From: an uncultured Lachnospiraceae bacterium
GTDB lineage: Bacteria; Bacillota; Clostridia; Lachnospirales; Lachnospiraceae
Length of the DNA: 29,503 nt
Direction of reading: 5' to 3'
NCBI GenBank assembly: GCA_910587155.1
Contig: CAJULA010000035.1
Location: 1-29,503 of the forward strand
Shown: positions 15,441 through 24,446 of the stretch, one piece after another
Position numbering within the stretch: position 1 is the stretch's first letter
How the letters are laid out: each line of letters opens with the position of its first letter
Notes under the pieces: generated by a model
Databases searched by the model: none
Told to the model about the DNA's origin: nothing
What the model saw: the letters and a program-made list of their open reading frames with translations, nothing else
Made by a program: the position numbers and the translations under genes

Positions 15441-15469
15441 TTCTAACGTCATCATAAATGTGCTATAAT
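15441..15469 (+). promoter_or_regulatory. Promoter of the hybrid kinase operon
   Basis: A perfect TATAAT (15464-15469) lies 37 bp before the ATG at 15507. The best -35 at 17-bp spacing is TTCTAA (15441-15446), a poor match, so this promoter may be weak or need an activator. Confidence 0.5.
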
Positions 15470-15506
15470 GGCTTTGTCATAAACATGTGAAAAAGGACAA
15501 AGCGGG

Positions 15507-18500
15507 ATGAAACATTTACGAAAGACGGCTGGTGTCACGATTTTTTTTATTCTAGTCTTTATGGTTATTGCGGTGTTCCGGTATCATGCGCAGGAGGAAG
15601 TGGTTTTTCTGCCCGATCAGCTGGAGTTTGATTTTAATGAAGGGTGGGTCATGGTTTCGCTGAAAGGTGCGCCTGTCTTGGGCGCGCAGGATTATGCCGA
15701 CGTGCAGGCGATGGCGGATGAGGCGCTGAAAAAGGGAATGGGCCGGAAGGTGGCGCTGCCCTATGAAGGCAGCATCGGCGCGGGAGACAGTTTTGTCTTT
15801 CAGAATATGCTGCCGGAGGAGTTTGCAGGGCTGACGATGGCGTTTTCTTCCGGTGAGACGTATGTGCGCGTGTTTCTGGACGGTGAGGTGATCTATCAAT
15901 ATGCTCCGGATGAAAGCACTTATGGGATTCATGAAAACTTTGTGGACCTGCCCCAGGCATTCGAGGATGGCGAGCTATGGATTGCACTGACCGCTTATGA
16001 TGCGGATACGGCGGCGCTTGGAGATGTCATAATCGAGACCCGCGACAGGGTCGTCATCGGGGTGGTGGGAAATAACATAGCGGATATCGGCTGCTGCCTG
16101 TTGATTGTGATTATGGCGATCATCATGTTTGTACTGGCGGTCATCAGGAGGTATACGAACTACCCGACGCGGGGAGAGATTTATCTGGGGCTGACGGGGC
16201 TGACCGCGGGAATCTATTGTTTCATCGGTACGGATACGCTGAATATTTTTTATGATGTGCAGGAAGCCTATGAGATGCAGGAGTATCTGATTTTGCTGCT
16301 GCCGTTATTTCTGACGCTCTATTTTGAACGCAATCTGCATGCGCGCTATCCGCGCCGTTTTTCGGTGCTGCTGTGTTGTGTAAGCATCAATGCGGCGCTG
16401 CAGATAGCACTGCAGATATCCGGTATCTGTAAGCTGGAAGAGCTGGTCAATGTATCCGCACTCTGTGTGGGAGTGGTCTGTGTGACCGCGATTGTCAGTC
16501 TGCTGCAGTTTGAGCAAAAGGACAAAAGTTTTCATATGCTGCTTTCGATTCTGTCCATGCTCGTCCTGCTGGCAGGGGGAATTGCCAATGTGATTATGAA
16601 TACGGTTTTCTGTAATCCTCACGGCAACGCGGCGGGGCAGTACAGTATGACCCTGTTTGGCATTATTATGGCAGTGATGCATATTTTTCAGCTCTCGAGA
16701 GAATATCGGGCGGATGCGGAGGAAAAGGCCAGAGAGGCCGGGGATCAGAATATGCGCCTTCGGCAGGCCAAAAAGGATGCGGATGCGGCAAGGCAGGAGG
16801 CGATGGCGGCCAATGAGGCCAAAGGAAAGTTTCTGGCGCATATGTCCCACGAGATCCGTACCCCCATCAATGCCATCATAGGGATGGATGAAATGATTCT
16901 GCGCGAATCAAAGGAGCAGGATATCAGGGAATATGCCATGGATATCTATACGGCGGGACAGACGCTTTTGTCATTGATTCAGGATATCCTTGATTTTTCC
17001 AGAATTGATTCCGGGAAGATGGAGATTGTGCCGGTAGAATATGATATCAGCAGTCTGATCCATGATCTGACCTGTATGGCGCTGCAGCGGGCGGCGGACA
17101 AAAATATCCGGCTTGAGACAAAGGCTGCCCCTGATATCCCGTCCCGGCTGTACGGGGACGATGTGCGACTCCGTCAGGTGCTTGCCAATATACTGACCAA
17201 TGCGGTCAAATATACCCGTGAGGGCTGTGTGTGGCTGCGTATTTCCTGCCGCCGCAGGGGTGAAACGGCAGTGCTGCGGTTTGAAGTGGAGGACACGGGA
17301 ATCGGCATCCGCCAGGAGGATCTGCCCAAGCTTTTCGCAGAGTTTGAACGGATCGAGGAGGAGAGGAATCGCAATATCGAAGGCAGCGGGCTGGGAATGA
17401 GCATTACCATCCGGCTGCTGGCTCTCATGGGCAGCAGACTGCAGGTTGAGAGTGAATATGGAAAAGGTTCCAAATTTTATTTCGAACTGGAACAAAAGAT
17501 CATGGATGATACGCCGATCGGCGATTATACAGCCAGAGTCCGTCAGGCTGCCAGGGAGTATCATTACACTGCCGGTCTCTGTGCGCCGGATGCCCGTATT
17601 CTGGTGGTGGATGACAATGCGGTCAATCGGAAAGTACTGCGCAGTCTGCTGAAACAGACGCAGATACAGATCGTGGAGGCGGAAAGCGGCGCCAGGTGTC
17701 TTGCGCTGGCGGCGAAGGAGCATTTTGACCTTATTTTTCTGGATCATATGATGCCGGAAATGGACGGTGTGGAAACACTTCACCGTCTCAGGGCAATTTC
17801 CGACGGACCCTGCCGGGAGACGCCGATTGTCGTACTGACCGCCAATGCGGTTTCAGGGGCTAAAAAGAAGTATCTGGCGGAGGGTTTTGACGATTTTCTG
17901 TCCAAGCCGGTCGTGCCGGAGAAGCTGGAAGCCATGATCAGAAAAATGCTTCCCCGCGAACTGCAGCAGGAAGGGATGACGGATGAGGGAGAGGACGGGC
18001 TGTCATATGCGCGGCCGGAAGCGGCGAAAAAACTGCCGGACAATCTTGTGCAGGTAGATGGCCTGGACTGGCAGTATGCCTGGATGCATCTGCCGGAGGA
18101 AGAACTGCTGGCCTATACAGTGAGGGAATTTTATGACCAGATCGGGCCTGCCGGAGAGAAGCTGGAGCAGGCCTTTGCGCGGATTACAGAGAAAGAGTGG
18201 CTGGAACAGTATCGGATTTTAGTCCATGCAATGAAAAGCCTGGCGGCGACGATCGGACTACTTCCGCTGTCGGGTCTGGCAAAGATATTGGAATATGCGG
18301 CAAAAGATGGTAAAATGGAGGTGATCCTGCGTGTAACAGGGCCGTTTCTGGAGGAATGGCGCAGTTACCGGGAAAAGCTCAGGGGCGTTTTCGGCGCGGG
18401 AGACGGGGAAGAAAAGAAAGAAGCGGACGATTCGGTCATACAGGCGCTGGTGGAGATGGTGCGGATCAGCATGCGGGAGATGGATATCGACGGGGCGGAT

Positions 18501-18656
18501 CAGGCGGTAGCGCAGCTTGCAGCCTATACGTATCCGCAGGAAACGGAGGCCACGATACGCGGACTCAGGGCAGCGGTAACGGATTTGGATCAGGAAGAGA
18601 CGGAGCGTCTTGCGGATCTTGTGCTGGAACAGATCAGGGCAAAAGGGAATGGATAG
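15507..18656 (+). CDS. Hybrid sensor histidine kinase with 7TM sensor, receiver and HPt domains
   Basis: This 1049-residue membrane protein holds a whole phosphorelay. An N-terminal anchor (about 8-26) is followed by an extracytoplasmic domain of about 160 residues with a jelly-roll-like section (VRVFLDGEVIYQY). Then come seven membrane segments (about 193-400), the 7TMR-DISM layout. After a coiled coil, the HisKA domain has H448 in MSHEIRTP. The ATPase domain shows NILTNAVKYT, EDTGIGI and GSGLGMSI. The receiver has D746 in LIFLDHMMPEMDG, and the HPt domain has H907 in LVHAMKS. All key residues are intact. It heads a packed gene set, 24 bp before the next gene, whose receiver domain is a natural phosphate acceptor. 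Many 7TMR-DISM sensors are thought to bind carbohydrates, but the ligand here is unknown. The ribosome binding site is a modest AAAGGA. Confidence 0.9.
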   Translation: MKHLRKTAGVTIFFILVFMVIAVFRYHAQEEVVFLPDQLEFDFNEGWVMVSLKGAPVLGAQDYADVQAMADEALKKGMGRKVALPYEGSIGAGDSFVFQNMLPEEFAGLTMAFSSGETYVRVFLDGEVIYQYAPDESTYGIHENFVDLPQAFEDGELWIALTAYDADTAALGDVIIETRDRVVIGVVGNNIADIGCCLLIVIMAIIMFVLAVIRRYTNYPTRGEIYLGLTGLTAGIYCFIGTDTLNIFYDVQEAYEMQEYLILLLPLFLTLYFERNLHARYPRRFSVLLCCVSINAALQIALQISGICKLEELVNVSALCVGVVCVTAIVSLLQFEQKDKSFHMLLSILSMLVLLAGGIANVIMNTVFCNPHGNAAGQYSMTLFGIIMAVMHIFQLSREYRADAEEKAREAGDQNMRLRQAKKDADAARQEAMAANEAKGKFLAHMSHEIRTPINAIIGMDEMILRESKEQDIREYAMDIYTAGQTLLSLIQDILDFSRIDSGKMEIVPVEYDISSLIHDLTCMALQRAADKNIRLETKAAPDIPSRLYGDDVRLRQVLANILTNAVKYTREGCVWLRISCRRRGETAVLRFEVEDTGIGIRQEDLPKLFAEFERIEEERNRNIEGSGLGMSITIRLLALMGSRLQVESEYGKGSKFYFELEQKIMDDTPIGDYTARVRQAAREYHYTAGLCAPDARILVVDDNAVNRKVLRSLLKQTQIQIVEAESGARCLALAAKEHFDLIFLDHMMPEMDGVETLHRLRAISDGPCRETPIVVLTANAVSGAKKKYLAEGFDDFLSKPVVPEKLEAMIRKMLPRELQQEGMTDEGEDGLSYARPEAAKKLPDNLVQVDGLDWQYAWMHLPEEELLAYTVREFYDQIGPAGEKLEQAFARITEKEWLEQYRILVHAMKSLAATIGLLPLSGLAKILEYAAKDGKMEVILRVTGPFLEEWRSYREKLRGVFGAGDGEEKKEADDSVIQALVEMVRISMREMDIDGADQAVAQLAAYTYPQETEATIRGLRAAVTDLDQEETERLADLVLEQIRAKGNG

Positions 18657-18680
18657 GAAAGCGGCGGTGGAGACGGGGAA

Positions 18681-19490
18681 ATGAAAAAGATTTTGTTGGT
18701 GGGGAAGTTCAATACGGTAGTGCAGGAGATGAATCGGTTTCTGGCACAGTTTTTCCATGTACAGCTTTGCTCGGAGCATGCCGGTGTACTGGAAGGGATG
18801 ATGAAGATCGTGGAGCCGGATCTGGTTCTGATCAGCCTGATCGGCGCATATGATATAGACACGTCCATCTTTTTTATGCTGAGTGAGCGATATGGGCAGA
18901 TTCCGGTGCTGACGATTGCCACAAAAGAGGAGAGCAGCGCTTTTTTCAAATATTATGAGAGCAGCCAGTTCGAAAATCTGATCCGGCCGGTGGAGAATAC
19001 GGTGATTATGGAGGCCGTGTGCAGACGGCTGGGGCTGGACGGGAAAAAAGTGGAGCGGGATGCGGCAAAGGAGCGGGAAGAAAAGGCCGGCAGAAAGCGG
19101 ATCCTTGTGGTGGATGACAATGGCACTGCGCTTCGCACGATGAAAGCCATGCTGGAAGATTGTTATGAAGTGGCGCTGGCTGTGTCCGGGGCGCAGGCGA
19201 TGACTTCCATCGGCAAAAAGCGGCCGGATCTGATCCTTCTGGACTATGAAATGCCGGTCTGTGACGGCAGAATGACACTGGAGATGATACGGGCGGATGA
19301 GGAGATGAAAGATATTCCGGTGATCTTTCTCACTGCCGTAAACGAGAGGGCCAATATCGAAGCGGTGCTGAAACTCAAGCCGGCGGGATATTTTCTCAAA
19401 CCGCCGGTCAGGGACAGGCTGCTGGCAGAGATACAAAAGGTATTGGGAAACAATGGGCAACACTTTCAGCAGGTGATAAGAGATGAGTAA
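18681..19490 (+). CDS. Pseudo-receiver/receiver tandem response regulator without output domain
   Basis: The 269-residue protein consists of two receiver-like domains. The N-terminal one (about 1-120) keeps the fold pattern (KKILLVGKF, PDLVLISLIG) but has S52 where the phosphoacceptor aspartate should be, and lacks the acidic pair, so it cannot be phosphorylated in the usual way. The C-terminal one (about 137-260) is a normal receiver with VVDDNG, D188 in LILLDYEMPVCDG, T in FLTAV and K in FLKPP. There is no DNA-binding or enzyme domain, so it probably acts through protein contacts or as a phosphate carrier for the hybrid kinase upstream. Its stop codon overlaps the start of the prenyltransferase-like gene by 8 bp (ATGAGTAA), pointing to coupled translation. 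Confidence 0.85.
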   Translation: MKKILLVGKFNTVVQEMNRFLAQFFHVQLCSEHAGVLEGMMKIVEPDLVLISLIGAYDIDTSIFFMLSERYGQIPVLTIATKEESSAFFKYYESSQFENLIRPVENTVIMEAVCRRLGLDGKKVERDAAKEREEKAGRKRILVVDDNGTALRTMKAMLEDCYEVALAVSGAQAMTSIGKKRPDLILLDYEMPVCDGRMTLEMIRADEEMKDIPVIFLTAVNERANIEAVLKLKPAGYFLKPPVRDRLLAEIQKVLGNNGQHFQQVIRDE

Positions 19491-20106
19491 AAAAAGACCG
19501 ATTCATATAGGAATCATTCCTGACGGAAACAGGCGCTGGGCAAAGGAACATGGCATGGAAAAGCAGGACGGTTATGCTTACGGCCTTATGCCGGGTCTTG
19601 CGCTGCTGCGCCTGGCAAAAGAATACGGACTGCAGGAGATCACATATTACGGATTTACCATGGATAACTGTAAACGGCCTGCCGTGCAGGTGCAGGCATT
19701 TAAAAAGGCATGTGTGGAAGCCGCCGGGCTGATTGCCCGGGAAGGGGCCGAGCTGCTCGTAATGGGAGATGAGACTTCCGGGAGCTTTCCGCAGGAGCTG
19801 GCATGCTACCGGGAGCGGCAGAGCGTATACGGTGGCGGTATCCGTGTCAATCTGCTGGTCAATTATGGCTGGCAGTGGGATCTGTCCCATATCAGAGAGG
19901 ATGGACAGCCTTTTTCAAAGGATATTTCCCGGATGGATCTGATTATCCGTTGGGGCGGCATGCGCCGTCTGTCCGGTTTCCTGCCCATACAGTCGGTATA
20001 TGCGGACTTTTATGTGGAGGAAAAACTGTGGCCTGACTTTGAAGAAGCTGATTTTTTCCATGCGCTAGACTGGTATGGCAGACAGGATGTGACACTGGGC
20101 GGGTGA
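19483..20106 (+). CDS. Short divergent cis-prenyltransferase (UppS-like)
   Basis: The 207-residue protein clearly belongs to the undecaprenyl diphosphate synthase family. HIGIIPDGNRRWAKE matches the opening of UppS, with the essential aspartate at D14. NLLVNYGWQWD and LIIRWGGMRRLSGFLPIQ match the later motifs, and LWPDFEEADFFHAL the end. It is about 45 residues shorter than E. coli UppS. It has almost no N-terminal extension, and the helix pair between WD and the IIR motif is reduced by about 20 residues. Compared with E. coli, H43 is Y31, W75 is C63, E198 is M160 and the metal-linked E213 is D175. D26, N74, R77, R194, R200 and S202 are kept. It may make a different prenyl chain or have lost activity. 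It is unlikely to be the housekeeping enzyme. Confidence 0.8.
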   Translation: MSKKRPIHIGIIPDGNRRWAKEHGMEKQDGYAYGLMPGLALLRLAKEYGLQEITYYGFTMDNCKRPAVQVQAFKKACVEAAGLIAREGAELLVMGDETSGSFPQELACYRERQSVYGGGIRVNLLVNYGWQWDLSHIREDGQPFSKDISRMDLIIRWGGMRRLSGFLPIQSVYADFYVEEKLWPDFEEADFFHALDWYGRQDVTLGG

Positions 20107-20891
20107 AGGCGTATTTTGCGGTGAGGGAGCGGATGAGATACGGGTTTCTTTCCGGAAATGTGCTGAAGGGCATCGGGGCTGTGACCATGGTCATTGACCA
20201 TCTGGGAGCGGTGGTATTAAAAGGATATGTGAACAGTCATGTTTCCGGGCTGACGCAGGCACAGATTGACAGACTGGGTGTGATATACGGGTGGCTGCGC
20301 AGCATCGGACGGATTTCCTTTCCCCTCTTTGTCTTTCTGCTCGTGGAAGGATTTTTTCATACAAAAGACAGAAAGAAATACGGGCAGCGGCTTTTTGTGT
20401 TTGCGCTGTTGTCAGAGCTTCCTTATGATCTGGCCATATACGGCCGGTTTTGCACGTGGGAGCGGCAGAACGTATTATTTACCCTTTTTCTGGGCCTGAG
20501 AGTCATGGAAATGGCGTGGCGGGCCCGGGTACATATCGAAGGGAAAGACTGGCGGGGACGTGAGCTGCCCGCAGGCGTGCTCTTTGGACTGCAGTGTCTG
20601 ATTTTCGCAGCAGGCGCGGGCGTGGCGCATCTGTGCAGAACGGATTATTCGTATAAAGGCATTGCCCTGGCGGCAGTCTTTTATTTTTTTCATGCATATC
20701 GCCAGGCGGCCGCCCTTGCAGGGGCCTGCCTCTTTTCGGAAAATGTCTGGTACTTTCCGGCGTTTGTCCTGATTCTCTTCTATGACCCGAATCGCAGACG
20801 GAAAGCAAATGCCGGTACGCGGCGCTGGTTTTATCTTTTTTATCCGCTGCATCTGTTGGTGCTGGCCGGGATTGTGTGGATCGTGGGATAA
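20103..20891 (+). CDS. TraX family integral membrane protein
   Basis: The 262-residue product has about seven hydrophobic segments and the TraX pattern: LKGIGAVTMVIDHLGAV near the start, IGRISFPLFVFLLVEGFFHT, RLFVFALLSELPYDLA, NVLFTLFLGL, and a final FYLFYPLHLLVL. TraX acetylates F pilin in plasmid F, and the family belongs with membrane acyltransferases. Chromosomal Firmicutes members are common and of unknown role. The conserved aspartate/histidine in MVIDHLG is present. I list the GTG at 20103, which overlaps the previous stop as GTGA; the ATG at 20133 with AGGGAG close upstream is a real alternative. No conjugation genes are nearby, so pilin modification is unlikely. Pairing with a prenyltransferase-like gene suggests acylation of a lipid-linked or envelope molecule, which is inference. 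Confidence 0.8.
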   Translation: MKAYFAVRERMRYGFLSGNVLKGIGAVTMVIDHLGAVVLKGYVNSHVSGLTQAQIDRLGVIYGWLRSIGRISFPLFVFLLVEGFFHTKDRKKYGQRLFVFALLSELPYDLAIYGRFCTWERQNVLFTLFLGLRVMEMAWRARVHIEGKDWRGRELPAGVLFGLQCLIFAAGAGVAHLCRTDYSYKGIALAAVFYFFHAYRQAAALAGACLFSENVWYFPAFVLILFYDPNRRRKANAGTRRWFYLFYPLHLLVLAGIVWIVG

Positions 20892-20906
20892 ACAGGAGGA
20901 CGAAAG

Positions 20907-22661
20907 ATGAATTTATCCGGGTTTTTAAAGGAAGTTGACAGGATTTCAGAAAAGATGACAAGGGAGGAGCTGGCGGATTTTATCCATGAGACTGCCAGAG
21001 TGCTGTCAGAAAATGGGCGGCCCGCATTTTTGGAGCGGCTGCATGGGGCTCATGGAGAGAACACGGCGTGCGGGAAGGAACCGGAGGAAGGAGCGGAGCT
21101 TTCGCAGCGCTTTGCCTGGGTGGACGATATGCTTACGCGGATCGAAGAAGAGGAATTATGTCTGGCCGGTTCTCTCAACTATGAATATGATGACTGGTAT
21201 GACGGGGAAGAGGAGGAATTTCTGTATGAGGACCCGGACGGGGTGGCGGATGTGATCGTGGCGGCAGGGGATTTTGTCCATGCCTGTGTGGATCAGGAGG
21301 CCTGGCAGGATGGATACGAGACGGCCCGGAGGCTGCTGGCACTGCCTGTTATGGCGACAGGGGAGATTGCGGACTATACGGATGAGCCGATGACTGTGGA
21401 GGAACTGGTCAGTCTCCGGCTGTGCGCACTGGATTACAGACGGCTGGTTCTGGACGGTATCTATGCGGCATACTGTGCCAATGAGCCGGCCCGGCGTGCG
21501 AAGGCTGTCTATGAGATGATTGAGAGCTTTGGCAGAAATACGATTACGTTGGAAATGGTGATGCAGCATGGTGAGGAATTGCCGGAGTGGGATGACTTTT
21601 TGGAAAGCTGGACGGACTGTCTGGGGAATATCCGCTCTGCCTGTGCGGAACGGCTGCTTACGGAGGCGCTGGAGCTGGCAGACGACCCGGAACGTCTGCT
21701 TGCAACTGCGAGAAAATACGTGTTGCCGCATCCGGGTCTGTACAGGAAATATCTATTGTCAAATCTGCATCAGACAGAGAATGGAAAACTGCTCGCCATC
21801 GGAAAAGAAGCATTGGATGCCATTGATACGAAATATGTGATCCGCAGTCAGATTGCTCTGCTGATGAGCCGCCTGGCGCTGGAGGAAGGACTGCGGGAGG
21901 AAGCGGAGCAGTGCTGGGTGGAAGCGCTCCGTTCTGATACAAGTGTTGTAAATTTACTGCGGCTTGTCACGGCGTGCAGGGATTTTGAAGCGGTAAGAGA
22001 GCAGACGGAGAGCATTTGCCGCGCCATGTACGAACAGGAGGAACAAAATCTGCATGGCAGAAGTGTGGCCGGCGAAGTGACGGAGAACAGGGTCAGTGTG
22101 GACACGGCTTATATGCTTGCCTTTTTAAACGGAGCGTTTGCTTATGTGAGAGAACGTGGCATGCAAAAAAAGAAGGTGCTGGGATGGAGCGGCAGCTTTA
22201 TGAAATGCGGCCTGGCCGTTTTTCTTCTGCTGCTCCTGCAAGAGGAGCAATTGGGGCCGGGCTGCAAAGAGATGTGCAGGCGGGCCGCCGCTGCCGTTGG
22301 CTTTGAAGCAAAAAAATATGATGAGGGTATGGACAGCGTAACAAAAGAGACAGATCAGGACTGTTTCTGGAGCTGTCTGAGGCAGTGGAAGACGCGGTTT
22401 CTGCCTTCAAAGGAGGAAAAGCAGGATTACATGCAATGGATAGAGGGGCTTGTAGAGAAGCGGACCGCCGGTATTATGGAAATTAATCGCCGCAATTATT
22501 ATGGGGAATGTGCGGCATTTATTGCGGCAGTGGGCGAGGTAAAGGCATCCTGGGGCGATGGCGGTGAAAAGCAGCGGGTTATGCTGTCCTATAAGCAGGC
22601 TTATTCGCGCAGAAGAGCCTTTCACGAGGAACTGCGCAGATTTGGAATGCGGGACCGCTGA
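20907..22661 (+). CDS. Large alpha-helical protein of unknown function
   Basis: I do not recognise this 584-residue protein with confidence. It is soluble, has no signal peptide, and appears helical throughout. Repeat-like segments such as EALELADDPERLLATARKYV, SRLALEEGLREEAEQCWVEA and LLRLVTACRDFEAVREQTES resemble TPR-type helix pairs. Residues about 80-110 are very acidic (DDWYDGEEEEFLYEDPD). The last 40 residues, ending YSRRRAFHEELRRFG, resemble the tail of helical proteins that often accompany SWIM zinc-finger genes, but no zinc-finger motif is present here. It begins 15 bp after the TraX-family gene with an AGGAGG site and so probably belongs to the same operon. A scaffold role is possible but only a guess. 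Confidence 0.7.
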   Translation: MNLSGFLKEVDRISEKMTREELADFIHETARVLSENGRPAFLERLHGAHGENTACGKEPEEGAELSQRFAWVDDMLTRIEEEELCLAGSLNYEYDDWYDGEEEEFLYEDPDGVADVIVAAGDFVHACVDQEAWQDGYETARRLLALPVMATGEIADYTDEPMTVEELVSLRLCALDYRRLVLDGIYAAYCANEPARRAKAVYEMIESFGRNTITLEMVMQHGEELPEWDDFLESWTDCLGNIRSACAERLLTEALELADDPERLLATARKYVLPHPGLYRKYLLSNLHQTENGKLLAIGKEALDAIDTKYVIRSQIALLMSRLALEEGLREEAEQCWVEALRSDTSVVNLLRLVTACRDFEAVREQTESICRAMYEQEEQNLHGRSVAGEVTENRVSVDTAYMLAFLNGAFAYVRERGMQKKKVLGWSGSFMKCGLAVFLLLLLQEEQLGPGCKEMCRRAAAAVGFEAKKYDEGMDSVTKETDQDCFWSCLRQWKTRFLPSKEEKQDYMQWIEGLVEKRTAGIMEINRRNYYGECAAFIAAVGEVKASWGDGGEKQRVMLSYKQAYSRRRAFHEELRRFGMRDR

Positions 22662-22826
22662 GGGAAAGAAGGTTACACGAAAGAAGCAGGCAGCGTGGGA
22701 AATCCGCTCATAATAATAGCCTTTTCCTGCCGGATATGTTAAAATCATAAGAAAGGAAAGAAACAGGGAAAACAGGAGGATGAAACGACAGGCGTATTAG
22801 TTGCAGACAGGAAAGGCGGGGGTTAC

Positions 22827-24425
22827 ATGAAATTAACTTTTATCGGAGCGGATCATGAGGTAACGGGAAGCTGTCACTATCTGGAGGCGTGCGGAAAGCA
22901 TATACTGGTGGATTATGGCATGGAGCAGGGGGTGAAGGTGTTTGAGACAGCGCCCCTCCCTGTTCAGGAGAACATGATTGACTATGTGCTGCTGACCCAT
23001 GCGCATATCGACCATTCGGGTATGCTGCCGCTATTGTATGCCCGGGGGTTCCGGGGGCAGGTGCTGATGACGGATGCCACGGCGGATCTGTGCAGTATCA
23101 TGCTCCGTGACTGTGCCCATATCCAGATGCAGGAGGCAGAGTGGAGAAACAGAAAGGCAAAACGGCATGAGAAAATGGAGCCGCATGATCCGGTCTATAC
23201 AATGGAGGATGCGGACGGTATCATAGCGCGGATCGTGCCCTGTCATTATGATGCGGTCATTGACCTGTGCGAAGGCGTGAAAATCCGCTTTACGGATATC
23301 GGGCATCTGCTCGGCTCTTCCAGCATCGAAGTGTGGGTCAATGAAGAAGGACAAAAGAAAAAGATTGTCTTTTCGGGTGATATCGGCAATAAAAATCAGC
23401 CGCTGATCAAGGATCCCAAGCTGACCCGGGAGGCCGATTATGTGGTGATGGAATCCACCTACGGCAACCGTATTCATTCCATGGATAAGCCGGATTATGT
23501 GACGGAGCTGGCCAGGATACTCAGTGATACCTTTGCCAAAGGCGGCAATGTGGTCATCCCTTCCTTTGCGGTCGGGCGCACACAGGAGATGCTCTACTTC
23601 CTGCGTAAGATCAAGGCCGACCGACTGGTGGAAGATTTTCCGGACTTCCCGGTCTATGTGGACAGTCCGCTGGCGGTGGAGGCCACGGGAATTTTTAACA
23701 AAAATATTTATAACTGCTTCGACGAGGAAGCGATGGAACTGGTAAGACAGGGGATTAACCCGCTGCAGTTTCCCGGACTGCATCTGTCGATTACAAGTGA
23801 TGAGTCCATTATGATTAACTTTGACGAAACGCCCAAGGTGATTTTGTCGGCATCGGGTATGTGTGATGCGGGGCGTGTACGGCATCATCTGAAACATAAT
23901 CTGTGGCGCCCGGAATGTACCATTCTCTTTGTGGGATATCAGGCCGTGGGCACACTGGGACGGATCATCGTGGACGGCACAGACGAGGTGAAGCTGTTCG
24001 GCGAGACGATCAGCGTCAGGGCACGGATTGCCAAACTGGCCGGTATGAGCGGTCATGCGGATAAGAACGGACTGCTCGAATGGATCGGCGGTTTTGAGAA
24101 AAAGCCCCAGCGGGTCTTTGTGGTACACGGTGAGGACAGCATCTGCGAGGAATTTCGGGACTGCCTGGAACGGGAATACGGCTTTACGGCGAGCGCACCC
24201 TACAGCGGTTCCCGTTATGATCTGCTGACCAATACATGTGAATATGCGGCGAAACCTGTTCTGCTGAAGAAGCGCAGAAAGGCCGGCGATATCTTTGACA
24301 GACTTCTGGCGGCCGGTCAGAGACTGCTGAACGTAATCCGCAAGAATGAAGGCGGGACGAACAAAGACCTGGCCAAATTCGCGGACCAGATCAACTCGCT
24401 CTGCGACAAATGGGACAGAGACTAA
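22827..24425 (+). CDS. Beta-CASP metallo-beta-lactamase fold RNase-like protein
   Basis: This 532-residue cytoplasmic protein belongs to the RNA-processing branch of the metallo-beta-lactamase superfamily, related to CPSF-73/Ysh1 and RNase J. The zinc-binding motif HAHIDH is H58, H60, D62 and H63, with further ligands in GHLLGSSSIEV and SGDIG. The beta-CASP insert shows VVMESTYGNR, VIPSFAVGRTQE and SASGMCDAGRVRHHL, and the C-terminal motifs SGHAD and VVHGE are present. It lacks the N-terminal KH domains of the archaeal form and is distinct in layout from RNase J. Members act as endo- or exoribonucleases. A stretch of about 165 bp separates it from the preceding operon and holds a weak -10-like TAAAAT (22741-22746), so it may have its own promoter. 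Confidence 0.88.
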   Translation: MKLTFIGADHEVTGSCHYLEACGKHILVDYGMEQGVKVFETAPLPVQENMIDYVLLTHAHIDHSGMLPLLYARGFRGQVLMTDATADLCSIMLRDCAHIQMQEAEWRNRKAKRHEKMEPHDPVYTMEDADGIIARIVPCHYDAVIDLCEGVKIRFTDIGHLLGSSSIEVWVNEEGQKKKIVFSGDIGNKNQPLIKDPKLTREADYVVMESTYGNRIHSMDKPDYVTELARILSDTFAKGGNVVIPSFAVGRTQEMLYFLRKIKADRLVEDFPDFPVYVDSPLAVEATGIFNKNIYNCFDEEAMELVRQGINPLQFPGLHLSITSDESIMINFDETPKVILSASGMCDAGRVRHHLKHNLWRPECTILFVGYQAVGTLGRIIVDGTDEVKLFGETISVRARIAKLAGMSGHADKNGLLEWIGGFEKKPQRVFVVHGEDSICEEFRDCLEREYGFTASAPYSGSRYDLLTNTCEYAAKPVLLKKRRKAGDIFDRLLAAGQRLLNVIRKNEGGTNKDLAKFADQINSLCDKWDRD

Positions 24426-24446
24426 ACAGTAGCAGCCCTGAAAAAA

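Noticed and set aside
18258..19463. 401-codon minus-strand frame opposite the kinase HPt region and the double receiver gene
   Set aside because: Antisense to two genes with intact catalytic residues; composition is His/Leu/Pro-rich without domain signatures.
20103..20891. Conjugative element, suggested by the TraX-family gene
   Set aside because: No relaxase, coupling protein, type IV secretion or integrase gene is in the window, and chromosomal TraX homologues are common in Firmicutes.
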